Assembly (NCBI GenBank): GCA_009827235.1
Contig: SPMW01000018.1
Span: 1-31,138 of the forward strand
Direction of reading: 5' to 3'
Source: Candidatus Campylobacter infans
GTDB lineage: Bacteria; Campylobacterota; Campylobacteria; Campylobacterales; Campylobacteraceae
DNA: 31,138 bases
Numbering within the stretch: position 1 is the stretch's first letter; every line of letters begins with the position of its first letter. The notes below the pieces were generated by a model. It did not search any database, was not told the DNA's origin, and saw only the letters and a list, made by a program, of their open reading frames with translations. Made by a program: the position numbers and the translations under genes. Shown in pieces: positions 25,215 through 31,138 of this stretch.

Positions 25215-26150
25215 ATGAAAAAATCATTTCACGCTTGGGTGAATGTTTATTTTTATAATCCGGGCGTTTTTGAGCGCGTTTTATCTGTGATTTTTGCGCC
25301 TATTTCATTGCTTTATAGCTGTTTTATAAGATTAAAAAAGCTTTTTATAAAACCTGTGAAATTTTGTGTGCCTGTAATTAGCGTTGGTAATTTAATCCTT
25401 GGCGGCAGTGGCAAAACGCCCCTAACTAAGGCGATTTTTGAATTATTTAGCCAAAAATACCGCACTTTTATAATCTTGCGTGGCTATAAACGCAAAAACA
25501 AGGGTTTGATTTTAGTTTGCGAAGATGGTGAAATTTTATGCGATGTTAATGCTAGCGGCGATGAAGCCATGGAGTATGCTTTATTTTGCCCTAAGGCTAA
25601 TGTGATAGTAAGCGAAAATAGAGCTGATGGGATAAATGAAGCCATAAAGCGCGGAGGGGAGCTTGTTTTGCTCGATGATGGTTTTGGTAAGTTTGGCATT
25701 GAAAAGTTTAATATTTTGCTTTATCCTAGCGTGGAGCCAAAAAGCGATTTGACAATACCAAGTGGGGCGTATCGCTATCCAAAAAGTTATTACGCCCTAG
25801 CAGATTTTATACCGCAAAAAGACGATATATTAAGCAAAATTGAAATTTTAAACGAAAGTGAAAAAATGCTTTTAATAGCAGGCATAGCAAATCCAGGGCG
25901 TTTAAAATTTATCTTTGATAAATGCGTGGGGCGTGAGTTTTTTGCTGATCATTATGATTATAAAAAGGCTGAGCTTGAAGATTTGCTAAAAAAGCATGGC
26001 GCAAGTAGCATTTTGCTTACGGCTAAGGATTTTGTGAAGGTTAGAAATTTTAATTTACCGCTTTCGTTGCTGGTATTAAAAAGCACATTAAGCGATAATT
26101 TTAAGCAAAAATTAGAAAATTATATAACAAGTTTTAAGGATTTAAGATGA
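25215..26150 (+). CDS. lpxK: Tetraacyldisaccharide 4'-kinase (lipid A synthesis)
   Basis: A 311-residue inner-membrane-associated kinase that phosphorylates the 4'-position of the lipid A disaccharide. An N-terminal hydrophobic segment (FAPISLLYSCFIRL) precedes the P-loop in VGNLILGGSGKTPLT, then IILRGYKRKNKGLIL, the SGDEAMEYA segment, VSENRADGI, and LLDDGFG, the conserved catalytic DDGFQ-type motif with Gly in place of Gln. LpxK is normally about 310-340 residues, so this is full length. It starts 5 nt after the preceding stop and overlaps argB by 4 nt (ATGA). Confidence 0.95.
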   Translation: MKKSFHAWVNVYFYNPGVFERVLSVIFAPISLLYSCFIRLKKLFIKPVKFCVPVISVGNLILGGSGKTPLTKAIFELFSQKYRTFIILRGYKRKNKGLILVCEDGEILCDVNASGDEAMEYALFCPKANVIVSENRADGINEAIKRGGELVLLDDGFGKFGIEKFNILLYPSVEPKSDLTIPSGAYRYPKSYYALADFIPQKDDILSKIEILNESEKMLLIAGIANPGRLKFIFDKCVGREFFADHYDYKKAELEDLLKKHGASSILLTAKDFVKVRNFNLPLSLLVLKSTLSDNFKQKLENYITSFKDLR

Positions 26151-26989
26151 AAAATCACTACAAAACGGCTGAAATAATACTATCGGCTCTGCCATATATC
26201 CAAAAATTTCGCGGACAGATTTTTGTCGTTAAATATGGCGGTTCAGCACAAATTGATGAGAGCTTAAAGGATAATTTTGCCCGTGATATCGTGCTTTTAC
26301 AGCTTATAGGCATTAAGGTTGTAGTAGTTCATGGTGGCGGTAAAAAAATAAACTCATTTTTGGAGCAATTAGATATTAAAAGCGATTTTGTAGATGGGCT
26401 TAGAGTAACTGATGAAAAGGCTATGGAGATTGTAGAAATGACGCTAAGCGGGCTGATAAATAAGCAAATAACTAGCCTTTTAGTCCGCCACGGCGCAAGG
26501 GCTGTGGGAATTAGCGGCAAAGATGATGGTATGCTAAAAGCAAAACCGCTAAATAATGGCAAATACGGGCTTGTAGGCGAAATAACTAGCGTAAATGATG
26601 AAGTAATCAAAGCGCTTTTAACCAGCGATATCGTGCCTGTAATTGCGCCTATTGCAAGTGATGAAAATGCTAGAAGTTACAATATAAATGCGGATTCTTG
26701 CGCTAGTGCCATAGCGATGAAGCTTCGCGCACAAAAGGTGATTTTTTTAAGCGATATTAGTGGTGTTTTGGATAAAAATGGCGAGCTTATAAGCCGCTTA
26801 AATGCCCAAAAAATCGCCACTTTAAAAGCAGACGGCACAATAAATGGTGGTATGATCCCAAAATTAGATGCTTGCTTGGAGTGCGTAAATAACGGAGTAG
26901 GGCGCGTGCATATTATAGATGGCAGGGTGGCGCATTCATTGCTTTTGGAGCTTTTTACAGATGAGGGCATAGGAACGATAATTACTTAA
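26147..26989 (+). CDS. argB: Acetylglutamate kinase
   Basis: A 280-residue amino acid kinase family enzyme for the second step of arginine synthesis, phosphorylating N-acetyl-L-glutamate. Landmarks: VVKYGGSA (phosphate loop), VVVVHGGGKKIN, FVDGLRVTDEKAMEIVEM (substrate contacts), INADSCASAIAMKLRA, IFLSDISGVLD and the terminal DGTINGGMIPKLDAC region with the ATP-binding Lys. The ATG is in the ATGA overlap with lpxK. Followed by a 14-bp minisatellite before thrC. Confidence 0.96.
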   Translation: MKNHYKTAEIILSALPYIQKFRGQIFVVKYGGSAQIDESLKDNFARDIVLLQLIGIKVVVVHGGGKKINSFLEQLDIKSDFVDGLRVTDEKAMEIVEMTLSGLINKQITSLLVRHGARAVGISGKDDGMLKAKPLNNGKYGLVGEITSVNDEVIKALLTSDIVPVIAPIASDENARSYNINADSCASAIAMKLRAQKVIFLSDISGVLDKNGELISRLNAQKIATLKADGTINGGMIPKLDACLECVNNGVGRVHIIDGRVAHSLLLELFTDEGIGTIIT

Positions 26990-27060
26990 AAATAAAATTT
27001 TAAAAATAAAATTTTAAAAATAAAATTTTAAAAATAAAATTTTAAAAATAAAATTTTAAA
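26986..27060. repeat. Minisatellite: five perfect 14-bp units between argB and thrC
   Basis: The unit TTAAAAATAAAATT is repeated exactly at 26986, 27000, 27014, 27028 and 27042, followed by a partial unit (27056-27060). The first unit includes the argB stop codon. Exact head-to-tail identity implies recent expansion and likely length variation between strains, changing the argB-thrC spacing. There are no spacers, so it is not a CRISPR. Confidence 0.95.
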
Positions 27061-27081
27061 GCAAATTTTAAAAGGATAAAA

Positions 27082-28524
27082 ATGAAACTAACAAGCACAA
27101 GATTAAATGCGAATCAACATTGCGATGAGGTGAGTTTTAGCCAGGCTATACTCTCACCTATTGGCGCTCATGGCGGGCTTTATGCGCCTAAAACTCTACC
27201 ACACTTAGATGAGGATTTTTTTAATGAAGCCAGGCAAATAATTAATGAAAAAGGCGCGTATAAAAAGCTAGCTTTAAGGGTGATTAAAGCTTTTGATTTT
27301 GATTTGGATTTGGAGATTTTTGAGCGCGCATTGAGGCGTTATGATAGCTTTGATGATGGCGAGCCTACGCACTTAAATGAAATTAATGGGTATTATTTTA
27401 ATGAACTTTGGCATGGGCCTACGCGCGCATTTAAAGATATGGCCTTAGCACCCTTTGGCGCGCTTTTAGAAGAGCTTGCTAGCAATCAAAAATACCTAAT
27501 CATCGTTGCTACCTCAGGCGATACTGGCCCAGCCACGCTTGAAGCCTTTGGTGGCTCTAAAAATGTAAGCGTGGTTTGTATGTATCCAAGTGGCGGCACT
27601 AGCCAAACCCAAAAGCTTCAAATGCTCTCATATTCGCGTTTTAGTAATTCTTTGGTGCTTGGGATTAGGGGAAATTTTGATGATGCTCAGCGCACGCTTA
27701 AAGCCTTGCTTGGAAATGATGATTTTAAGAATGTTTTAAAGGCTAAGGGCTTTAAGCTAAGTGCTGCTAATTCGGTAAATTTTGGGCGGATATTATTTCA
27801 AATAATCTATCATTTATACGCTAGCATAAAAATTGCTAGCCAAAATCCCGTAAATATCGTGGTGCCAAGTGGTAATTTTGGCGATGCCTTAGGTGCGTAT
27901 TATGCTCAAAAAATGGGCGCAAATATCGCAAAAATCGGCATTGCTTCAAATGAAAATAATGTGCTAACAGATTTTATAAATACTGGCATTTATGATATTA
28001 GCAAAAGGACATTAAAGCAAACTATTTCGCCGGCTATGGATATTTTGATTAGTTCAAATATCGAGCGCGTGCTTTTTGATCTTTTTGGCGCGCTTAGGAC
28101 AAAAGAATTAATGGACGCGTTAAACGAGCATAAAAAATATGCCCTAAGCAAAGATGAATTAAAAAGCTTACAAGAAATTTTTTATGCTAATTATTGCAAT
28201 GATGATGAATGTGCCGGCTTTATAAGAGAGTTTGCAAAAATGGGAGCATTGATTGATCCGCACACTGCCACAGCGCTTAAAATCGCTAAAAAAGGCGATA
28301 TAATCGCTTCAACAGCGCAATGGGTAAAATTTACCCCAAGTATGATAAATGCTATAAAAAACGCGCCTTGCGTGAATGAAAAAGAGCAAATGAACGCACT
28401 TTCAAGCGAGTTTAATGTAAAATTGCCAGCACAAATTAGCGCGCTTTTTGAAAATAATTCTTGGCAAGAAAAAACCTGCCACACAGATGAAATTCAAACT
28501 CTAATAAGCGAGTGGCTAAAATGA
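27082..28524 (+). CDS. thrC: Threonine synthase
   Basis: A 480-residue PLP enzyme converting O-phosphohomoserine to threonine. The N-terminal part (SPIGAHGGLYAP) and the PLP lysine motif HGPTRAFKDMA (Lys118) identify the class II, long-form threonine synthase; IVATSGDTGPATLEAF binds the cofactor phosphate and SGNFGDALGAYYA follows in the middle. Ribosome site AAAGGA. The last codons overlap the kdsB start in ATGA. It is preceded by the 14-bp minisatellite. Confidence 0.96.
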   Translation: MKLTSTRLNANQHCDEVSFSQAILSPIGAHGGLYAPKTLPHLDEDFFNEARQIINEKGAYKKLALRVIKAFDFDLDLEIFERALRRYDSFDDGEPTHLNEINGYYFNELWHGPTRAFKDMALAPFGALLEELASNQKYLIIVATSGDTGPATLEAFGGSKNVSVVCMYPSGGTSQTQKLQMLSYSRFSNSLVLGIRGNFDDAQRTLKALLGNDDFKNVLKAKGFKLSAANSVNFGRILFQIIYHLYASIKIASQNPVNIVVPSGNFGDALGAYYAQKMGANIAKIGIASNENNVLTDFINTGIYDISKRTLKQTISPAMDILISSNIERVLFDLFGALRTKELMDALNEHKKYALSKDELKSLQEIFYANYCNDDECAGFIREFAKMGALIDPHTATALKIAKKGDIIASTAQWVKFTPSMINAIKNAPCVNEKEQMNALSSEFNVKLPAQISALFENNSWQEKTCHTDEIQTLISEWLK

Positions 28525-29258
28525 TAATAATCCCCGCAAGACTAGCTAGCACGCGTTTTAGGCATAAAATTTTATGCGATATAAATGGGGAGCCGATGTG
28601 CGTTTATACGGCTAAAAATGCTAGCAAGGCCGATAAGGTGGTATTAGCTTGTGATGATGAAGGCGTGGCAAATATCGCCAAAGAGCGTGGCATAAACGCT
28701 ATTTTAACAAGCAAAACCCATCAAAGCGGTAGCGATAGAATAAACGAAGCTTGCCAGCTTTTAGGGCTTAAAGATGATGAAATAATCATCAACATTCAAG
28801 CCGATGAGCCGTTTTTTGAGCTTGAAAATTTGCTTTTTTTTAAGGATTTTGCCCAGCACGCCATAAAAAATGGCGCGTTTATGGCTAGTGCTTATAAGAG
28901 TGTAAATTTTAATCTTGCAAATGATGAAAATCTAGTAAAAGTAGTGCTTGATAGTGCTGGTTTTGCCTTGTATTTTTCGCGCTCAATTATACCTTTTGTG
29001 CGCGATAGCAAAGATAGGCAAACGCACGAATATTTCGGGCATATTGGCATTTATGCTTATAGCGTAGCGGGGCTTAGGGAGTTTTGTGGATTTTGTGAGC
29101 ATGGGCTTGAAAATGCTGAGAAATTAGAGCAGCTAAGAGCTCTTAGCGCAGGTAAAAAAATCGCAATGTTAAAAATCGCCACAAATAGCGTAGGTATCGA
29201 TACTAAACAAGATTACATAAACGCTAGCAAAAAATACAATTTTAAAGCAATTTTATAA
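28521..29258 (+). CDS. kdsB: CMP-Kdo synthetase (3-deoxy-manno-octulosonate cytidylyltransferase)
   Basis: About 245 residues; activates Kdo as CMP-Kdo for the inner core of lipooligosaccharide. Motifs: IIIPARLASTRFRHKIL (nucleotide loop), VVLACDDEGVANIA, SGSDRINEAC, IINIQADEPFF (metal-binding Asp), YFGHIGIYAYSVAGLREF and VGIDTKQDY near the end. I choose the ATG at 28521, overlapping the thrC stop (ATGA), over the in-frame GTG at 28512, because the family begins with this hydrophobic strand. Confidence 0.95.
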   Translation: MIIIPARLASTRFRHKILCDINGEPMCVYTAKNASKADKVVLACDDEGVANIAKERGINAILTSKTHQSGSDRINEACQLLGLKDDEIIINIQADEPFFELENLLFFKDFAQHAIKNGAFMASAYKSVNFNLANDENLVKVVLDSAGFALYFSRSIIPFVRDSKDRQTHEYFGHIGIYAYSVAGLREFCGFCEHGLENAEKLEQLRALSAGKKIAMLKIATNSVGIDTKQDYINASKKYNFKAIL

Positions 29259-29268
29259 AGAGGTAAGA

Positions 29269-30099
29269 ATGGATTCTATTTTAAAAGTATCTTGTAATGA
29301 TGAAAAGGGGCTGATTTTACGCATTAGTGAAGTGATTTTTAAAAACGGCTTAAATTACGAAAATACAAGTGAGTTTGTCGATCACGAAAATAATCGCTTT
29401 TATATGAGAGCTGAGCTAAATGGCAAGGTGGATACAAAAGAGCTTACAAACACGCTAGAAGCATATTTGCCACGCGGTGCGCAAGTTTATTGCACGCTTG
29501 CGCGAAAAAAAGACATTGTGATAATGGCGACAAAAGAAAACCACTGCCTTGGGGATTTGCTTTTGCGCTATGAAAGCGGGGATTTGGGCGCAAATATTTT
29601 AGGGGTGATTGCAAATCATAATGATTTAAGCGGGCTTGTTAAAAAGTTTGATATTCCTTTTATTTGTATTTCAAGCGATAATTTAGAGCGAGCCAAACAC
29701 GAAAATGCCATTTTAAGCGAGCTTAAAAATTTTAGTTTTGATTATTTGGTGCTAGCAAAATATATGCGTATTTTAAGCCCTGAATTTGTAGGGCAATATC
29801 CTAGGCAAATCATAAACATTCATCATTCGTTTTTGCCCGCATTTATCGGTGCTAACCCATACAAGCAAGCTTATGATCGCGGGGTAAAAATCATCGGCGC
29901 AACAGCGCATTTTGTAACAAATGATTTAGATGAAGGGCCAATTATCACGCAAGATGTCGTGCGTGTAAGCCATGAAATGAACTGGCAGCAAATGCGGCGA
30001 GCTGGCGCAAATGTAGAAAAAATCGTGCTTTCACGCGCTTTGGATTTGGTTTTTGATGAAAGGGTTTTTGTGTATAAAAACAAAACGGTGGTGTTTTAG
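29269..30099 (+). CDS. purU: Formyltetrahydrofolate deformylase
   Basis: A 276-residue cytoplasmic enzyme that hydrolyses 10-formyl-THF to THF and formate, balancing one-carbon pools. Residues 1-80 form an ACT regulatory domain (DEKGLILRISEVIFKNGLN); 82-276 form the formyltransferase-like domain with AKYMRILSPEFV, INIHHSFLP (Asn183, His185) and FVTNDLDEGPII (Asp221); these three residues keep the 38-residue spacing of the catalytic triad of the related GAR transformylase. Ribosome site AGAGGTAAG. Last gene of the plus-strand run, followed by a hairpin. Confidence 0.95.
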   Translation: MDSILKVSCNDEKGLILRISEVIFKNGLNYENTSEFVDHENNRFYMRAELNGKVDTKELTNTLEAYLPRGAQVYCTLARKKDIVIMATKENHCLGDLLLRYESGDLGANILGVIANHNDLSGLVKKFDIPFICISSDNLERAKHENAILSELKNFSFDYLVLAKYMRILSPEFVGQYPRQIINIHHSFLPAFIGANPYKQAYDRGVKIIGATAHFVTNDLDEGPIITQDVVRVSHEMNWQQMRRAGANVEKIVLSRALDLVFDERVFVYKNKTVVF

Positions 30100-30179
30100 G
30101 GATTATTTTAAAATTTTATTGGCTTTTCAAATTTTAGTGCTTTAAAATTTAAAACTAGCGCAACTTACAAATTTTATAT

Positions 30180-30218
30180 AAATTTTGAGAATTTAAAATT
30201 TTAAAATTCTCAAAATTT
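30180..30218. terminator. Long perfect AT-rich hairpin after purU
   Basis: AAATTTTGAGAATTT (30180-30194) and AAATTCTCAAAATTT (30204-30218) are perfect inverse complements separated by AAAATTTTA. A 15-bp stem about 80 nt after the purU stop is a plausible terminator, though no separate T-run follows; it could also be a protein-binding palindrome. Confidence 0.5.
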
Positions 30219-30277
30219 TAATTACATTTATTAAACATAAAAAATTTATTGCATTTATTTGTTATATTAAAAAATTG

Positions 30278-30309
30278 TTTTTTTTTTTTTTATATACTCT
30301 CTTTTTTTT
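30278..30309 (+). promoter_or_regulatory. T14 and T8 tracts around a TATACT -10 box
   Basis: Fourteen T (30278-30291) run directly into ATATACT, whose TATACT (30293-30298) is a good -10 candidate; a second run of eight T (30302-30309) lies in the leader before the ribosome site AAGGGAG. In epsilonproteobacteria the T-rich stretch upstream of -10 substitutes for a -35, so slippage in T14 may change promoter strength. Confidence 0.45.
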
Positions 30310-30321
30310 AAGGGAGATATA

Positions 30322-30966
30322 ATGTTTGATTTAGAAGCTTTTGAAGGCAAAATATGTAATGTAAGAAAAGAAAGACTAACACATACAAGTGGTACAATTG
30401 AGCCGGTGAATATTAAAACAAGCAGAAGTGCGATTATTGTAGGGGATGTAAATATATCCGGCAGTGGCGGCGGTGGTAGTATAAATACCGTGCATTTTTA
30501 TTATACGGATTTTGATATAGGTGATAAATCTTTTAGATGCGAGGGGGATTATACCTTTAAATATGGTGATACTGTTGTGTTATATGCTTATCTTACTAAT
30601 CAAGGTTTTTATCAAATAGAAGCTTTAAAAAATTTAAGTAGAGATTTTTACGCTATTAAATTAAAAAAACCAGAAAATCCAATTTGGTTTATGATTAAGT
30701 ATATATTTGCTTCTCTTGTTGCGTTGCCGGCTATGTGTGGGTTGTTTGGAGTTTTGATTTTTGTCGTGCTTTTTGTGTTTCGCGTGGTAAGTGAAAAGTC
30801 CCGCGATACTTTTATTGATGTCGGGATTGTAATTACTATTATTCTTGTTGGTTTGGCAATAGCTTATGCTGTTAAAGATTACTTGCTTAAAAAAAAGTTA
30901 TACCCATTATATTTGCAAAAATATTATCAAATCTTACAAAACCTTAAAAATTATGAAATGTACTAG
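30322..30966 (+). CDS. Unrecognised two-helix membrane protein
   Basis: A 214-residue protein of no family I can name. Residues 1-115 look soluble and beta-rich, with a glycine linker-like patch SGSGGGGS at 46-53 and many aromatic residues (VHFYYTDFDIG, YTFKYGDTVVLYAYL), which could form an OB-like or beta-barrel fold. Two hydrophobic helices follow at about 126-155 (LVALPAMCGLFGVLIFVVLF) and 165-184, separated by a charged loop, then a Lys/Tyr-rich tail. There is no signal peptide, so the soluble part is probably cytoplasmic. The ribosome site (AAGGGAGAT) is strong and the reading frame clean, so the gene is real. It lies alone, behind long T tracts and before a GCGCGC-rich repeat cluster, and has lower GC-word density than its neighbours, suggesting accessory origin. 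Confidence 0.7.
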   Translation: MFDLEAFEGKICNVRKERLTHTSGTIEPVNIKTSRSAIIVGDVNISGSGGGGSINTVHFYYTDFDIGDKSFRCEGDYTFKYGDTVVLYAYLTNQGFYQIEALKNLSRDFYAIKLKKPENPIWFMIKYIFASLVALPAMCGLFGVLIFVVLFVFRVVSEKSRDTFIDVGIVITIILVGLAIAYAVKDYLLKKKLYPLYLQKYYQILQNLKNYEMY

Positions 30967-30984
30967 CGTGTTCATAAGACACTG

Positions 30985-31017
30985 ATTTTGGGCTGTTTTG
31001 TGATTTTAGCCCTAAAT
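30985..31017 (+). terminator. Candidate terminator after the unknown membrane protein gene
   Basis: ATTTTGGGCT (30985-30994) pairs with AGCCCTAAAT (31008-31017) with a single mismatch around a 13-nt loop. The stem is GC-rich only in five pairs and lacks a clean T-run. Confidence 0.3.
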
Positions 31018-31020
31018 TTA

Positions 31021-31107
31021 GCGCGCATTTGCTAGCGCGCATTTATCGGCGCGCAACTAGCGCGCAACTAGCGACAATCACGCGCATTTATCAGCGCGCA
31101 ACTAGCG
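31021..31107. repeat. GCGCGC-rich short-repeat cluster
   Basis: GCGCGCAACTAGCG occurs at 31049-31062, 31060-31073 and 31094-31107. A longer 27-bp unit (31036-31062 and 31081-31107) repeats with one difference, starting CGCGCATTTATC. Five GCGCGC palindromes lie within 80 bp of otherwise AT-rich genome. No coding sequence is evident; the cluster may continue in function past the right edge. Confidence 0.85.
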
Positions 31108-31138
31108 CATTAATTTTTTAATCATCAAGCCAAATTTT

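Noticed and set aside
26986..27060. Repeat array as a CRISPR
   Set aside because: Units are 14 bp, head-to-tail and without spacers; no cas gene in the window.
28512..28520. Upstream GTG start for kdsB
   Set aside because: The ATG at 28521 forms the ATGA overlap with thrC and gives the usual KdsB N-terminus.
31118..31138. Possible 3' end of another minus-strand gene (reads KIWLDD then stop)
   Set aside because: Only six codons are visible before the window edge, which is not enough to support a gene, although the repeat cluster would then lie between convergent genes.

Overview
The window is AT-rich (about one third GC by eye), tightly packed DNA from a Campylobacter-type epsilonproteobacterium. 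The assignment rests on gene content and order: a rodA / RluD-type pseudouridine synthase / FlpA-type fibronectin-domain lipoprotein / long TrmB / ftsE block, a nadE-lpxK-thrC-kdsB block, a FlaC-type short flagellin, and GNTANAAT-like -10 boxes with little -35. The species cannot be named from sequence reading alone; frequent GCTAGC and GCGCGC words suggest it is not C. jejuni itself.

Layout from left to right. 1-4185 (minus): tripartite efflux operon macA-macB-TolC/NodT, the last gene cut by the window edge. 4307-5212: AEC-family carrier, convergent with proA (5274-6521, minus). 6591-11007 (plus): YpdA-like flavoprotein, TrmN6-like methyltransferase, SPFH/NfeD membrane pair, hisD. 11088-11891: FlaC-type flagellin, separated by a good terminator from convergent rodA (12026-13135). 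13401-17583 (plus): pseudouridine synthase, flpA-like lipoprotein, trmB and ftsE, overlapping or nearly abutting. 17584-20806: a single-gene fused restriction-modification-specificity (type IIG-like) cassette placed exactly where ftsX is expected. 20807-23238 (minus): secreted EEP-family nuclease/phosphatase, TrmL, metallo-beta-lactamase hydrolase. 23292-30099 (plus): nadE, a DegT-family protein lacking the catalytic lysine, lpxK, argB, a 14-bp minisatellite, thrC, kdsB, purU. 30322-30966: an unrecognised two-helix membrane protein behind a T14 tract; then a GCGCGC-rich repeat cluster at the right edge.

Most of the window is core metabolism and envelope biology: lipid A (lpxK), Kdo (kdsB), cell shape (rodA), division (ftsE), envelope export (macAB-TolC), amino acid synthesis (proA, hisD, argB, thrC), NAD (nadE), formate/folate (purU) and tRNA/rRNA modification. 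Accessory or variable parts are the R-M cassette, the DegT-like protein, the minisatellite, and the right-edge gene with its repeats. I saw no tRNA or rRNA gene, IS element, CRISPR array or prophage. No gene-free stretch exceeds 300 bases; the longest are 13136-13400 and 30100-30321, both AT-rich spacers. I found no certain undescribed system. The best leads are the ftsX-displacing R-M cassette, the lysine-less DegT protein and the potentially phase-variable unknown gene.
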